Positions 62,505-64,000 of a DNA stretch of 64,000 nucleotides are shown one piece after another. Location of the stretch: positions 1-64,000 of the forward strand of contig NZ_CP120997.1 in assembly GCF_030719295.1 (NCBI RefSeq). The letters run 5' to 3'. Below the pieces are notes generated by a model. It saw only the letters and a program-made list of their open reading frames with translations, had not been told where the DNA came from and searched no databases. The position numbers and the translations under genes are program-made. Each line of letters begins with the position of its first letter. Positions within the stretch are counted from its first letter, which is position 1. The DNA comes from Streptomyces sp. Mut1. Its GTDB lineage: Bacteria > Actinomycetota > Actinomycetes > Streptomycetales > Streptomycetaceae.

Positions 62505-62972
62505 TCAGGCGACTGCCCCATTCGCGTTCCGGATCAGCTGCTGGAGCACCTTCACCGCGGTGACGTAGTCCGTGTCGTCGATGCCCTCATGGAGGGCGGC
62601 GCGGATCGCGGGGGCGTTGCGGGCCAGATCGACGCGGGCCTGTTCCCCTTCCGAGGTGAGCCACAGCCGGTCCTCGGCGTCCCGGGTCAGCCAGCCGCGT
62701 TCAAGGAGCCCCTCCGCCTCCGCCGCCAGGTCGTCCTCGGGACGGATGTAGGAGGTCATTGCCTTCCGCAGCTCGGGCAGGGTCATCCCTTCACCGTCGG
62801 GCGAGATGTCGTTCGCCGACAGATTGCGCAGCAGCCAGAACTGGGGCTGGGTGTAACCCTTTTCGGCCTGCCGGGCGCGGGTGTACGCGATGAGCGCCTC
62901 GTAGGCGACACCGGTCCAGTACGCGGCGGGCTGTCCGGCGAGTTCGGCGTCGGAGACCTGCTGTGCCGTCAT
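62505..62972 (-). CDS. MarR-family regulator
   Basis: 155 aa from ATG 62972, with AGAGGAAA upstream. Helix-turn-helix region: YTQPQFWLLRNLS, GMTLPELRKAMTSYIRPEDD and LLERGWLTRDAEDRLWLTSE. It is convergent with rhaB and has no obvious target gene next to it; the plus-strand side beyond it holds no supported gene for 250 bases. Confidence 0.8.
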   Translation of the reverse strand: MTAQQVSDAELAGQPAAYWTGVAYEALIAYTRARQAEKGYTQPQFWLLRNLSANDISPDGEGMTLPELRKAMTSYIRPEDDLAAEAEGLLERGWLTRDAEDRLWLTSEGEQARVDLARNAPAIRAALHEGIDDTDYVTAVKVLQQLIRNANGAVA

Positions 62973-63231
62973 GGGATTTCCTCTCCATGCACTTCTCTGT
63001 GGAGCCCGCACACCGTGCAGGTCATGGGCAGACCGTATGACCTCAAGTACGGTTGAGGACAAGCGTGAAGAGCTCAAAGATCCTGCGCGACCGCGGAGCT
63101 ACGGCAGCGCCGCTCGGGGCCGGTCGGGGATGCGGGGTGCCGCCGTACCCCGCATCCCGGATCACGCCCGTACGGCCCGGTCGATTCTGTCGGGCCCGGT
63201 GCTTGCAGAGACTCACTGCCCTGGACTCAAG

Positions 63232-63627
63232 TCACAAGGCCAGCAGTCCCGCCGTCGTCTCTCCGAAACCGCAGGCGTCGAAGTAGAACGGTCTCAAGTG
63301 CTCTTCGAAGTCGACGTGCAGCCATTCGCACCCCGCGGCTCGGCATTGCTCAGCAGCCACCCCGAGCAGCGCGGCTCCCACTCCGTTCGAACGGTTTCGC
63401 CCGGCTACGACCGTGTCCAGAGCGAACGCGTGGACGCCGCCGTCCCAGGCGATGTTGACGAAGCCGACCAGGCGGTGATCCTCCCAGGCGCAGACCCAAC
63501 CGAGGCTGTGACGCTGAAGCCTTGCACGCCAGTCCGTCTGCCCGGCCGGGCCACCGAACCCTTCGGCGTGCAGTTGGTTGAGAGCTGTGTTGTCGACGTC
63601 GCCGCGCCACTCATAGGTGATCGTCAT
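63232..63627 (-). CDS. GNAT-family acetyltransferase
   Basis: 131 aa from ATG 63627. Acetyl-CoA loop RNRSNGVGAALLGVAAEQCR (motif A, here R.xxGxG), preceded by HRLVGFVNIAWDGGVHAFAL and followed by WLHVDFEEHLRPFYFDACGF, the standard GNAT order. Substrate unknown; many are small-molecule or ribosomal-protein acetylases. A partial gene follows upstream, 17 bases away. Confidence 0.85.
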   Translation of the reverse strand: MTITYEWRGDVDNTALNQLHAEGFGGPAGQTDWRARLQRHSLGWVCAWEDHRLVGFVNIAWDGGVHAFALDTVVAGRNRSNGVGAALLGVAAEQCRAAGCEWLHVDFEEHLRPFYFDACGFGETTAGLLAL

Positions 63628-63643
63628 GATCCGAATCCAGTGA

Positions 63644-64000
63644 TCACAGAGCCGTTCCAGGGCTGTCCGAACGGGCACGAAGCCGGGGTGAGGTCAGTTC
63701 CAAGGCTCTGTTGTCACACCCGGCGCCCATGTGGTCGAGCCAGCGTTCGTACCAGTCGAGGAAGTCGGTGGCGGAGGAAACGTCAGGGCCCCAGAACCCG
63801 TCCCCGTTGCCGGTCAGGACGCGGCCGCTGAGGGGGCCCGTCACCGCGATGACGCAGACGTCGGTGCAGCCCATCTCGATGATGTGGAGGAAGAGGTCGC
63901 CTTCATGTGCCGCCCGTCCTGCGTGTTCGAAGCCGCGAGGTGCTCCTGGTTCCCCGCGGGGGTTCATGACCAGCAGGGAACACCGCTCCAGCGGCAGGAG
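63644..64000 (-). CDS. partial SUKH-like (SMI1/KNR4) protein
   Basis: The frame is open to the window edge; about 119 residues are visible, ending SDSPGTAL. The C-terminal pattern LFLHIIEMGCTDVCVIAVTG, then FLDWYERWLDHMG, is that of SUKH domain proteins, many of which are immunity proteins in toxin systems or bind partner proteins. The N-terminus lies outside. It may be co-transcribed with the acetyltransferase. Confidence 0.6.
   Translation of the reverse strand, partial: LLPLERCSLLVMNPRGEPGAPRGFEHAGRAAHEGDLFLHIIEMGCTDVCVIAVTGPLSGRVLTGNGDGFWGPDVSSATDFLDWYERWLDHMGAGCDNRALELTSPRLRARSDSPGTAL

Noticed and set aside
1..64000. CRISPR arrays, tRNA, rRNA and riboswitches
   Set aside because: No regularly spaced palindromic repeats, tRNA cloverleaf sequence, rRNA stretch or recognisable riboswitch was found by eye.

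Overview
The base composition is very high GC. Almost every gene uses G or C at third codon positions, starts on GTG or ATG, and many are coupled by 4-base GTGA/ATGA overlaps. With the protein families seen, this points to a Streptomyces or close actinomycete, probably a variable part of the chromosome or a large plasmid. All assignments come from reading the sequence and recognising motifs; no database was searched.

Left part (1-25.3 kb), accessory and mobile DNA. At 1-5353 a minus-strand operon encodes a metallo-beta-lactamase-fold protein, one protein that fuses E2-like, E1-like and JAB/JAMM ubiquitin-type domains, a patatin phospholipase, and a partial helix-turn-helix protein running off the window. 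It looks like a ubiquitin-like conjugation conflict (anti-phage) module. At 5.6-11.1 kb lies a Tn7-like transposition set (TniQ, TnsA-like, DDE transposase TnsB, AAA ATPase TnsC). It is followed by a helicase remnant and a two-gene unit (KAP P-loop NTPase plus a 196-aa partner) that looks like cargo, and then by a cluster of short degenerate repeats resembling transposase binding sites. From 14.7 to 23.1 kb come a small membrane protein, a helix-turn-helix protein, three insertion sequences (IS481-like with two frameshifts, IS3-like with a deleted orfA, ISAs1-like and badly decayed), a TPR protein, a lipoprotein and several broken genes. At 24.4-25.3 kb two coupled genes share a glycine/asparagine-rich motif at their facing ends, like an amyloid-signalling pair. 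25.3-26.6 kb is mostly decayed sequence.

Middle part (26.6-45 kb), a catabolic island. A five-gene operon (RraA-like, GntR, hydratase, HpcH/HpaI aldolase, siderophore-interacting flavoprotein), a second GntR gene, a sugar-type ABC transporter with an amidohydrolase and a DUF3500 protein, and a divergent six-gene operon (dienelactone hydrolase, FAD monooxygenase, SnoaL-like, fumarylacetoacetate hydrolase, RidA, second DUF3500) appear to import and degrade one cyclic compound to pyruvate-level products. A MarR/FAD-monooxygenase pair follows. GntR-type operator matches lie in both divergent promoters. No known ring-cleaving dioxygenase is present.

Right part (45-64 kb). An ArsR-like regulator is divergent from a peptide deformylase, followed by conserved hypothetical genes, an S1-domain protein and a lipoprotein. 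A complete L-rhamnose locus follows: LacI regulator, RhaS-Q-P-T type ABC transporter, and divergent rhamnose isomerase, aldolase/dehydrogenase fusion and rhamnulokinase, with a perfect palindromic operator between the arms. A MarR regulator, a GNAT acetyltransferase and a partial SUKH-like gene close the window.
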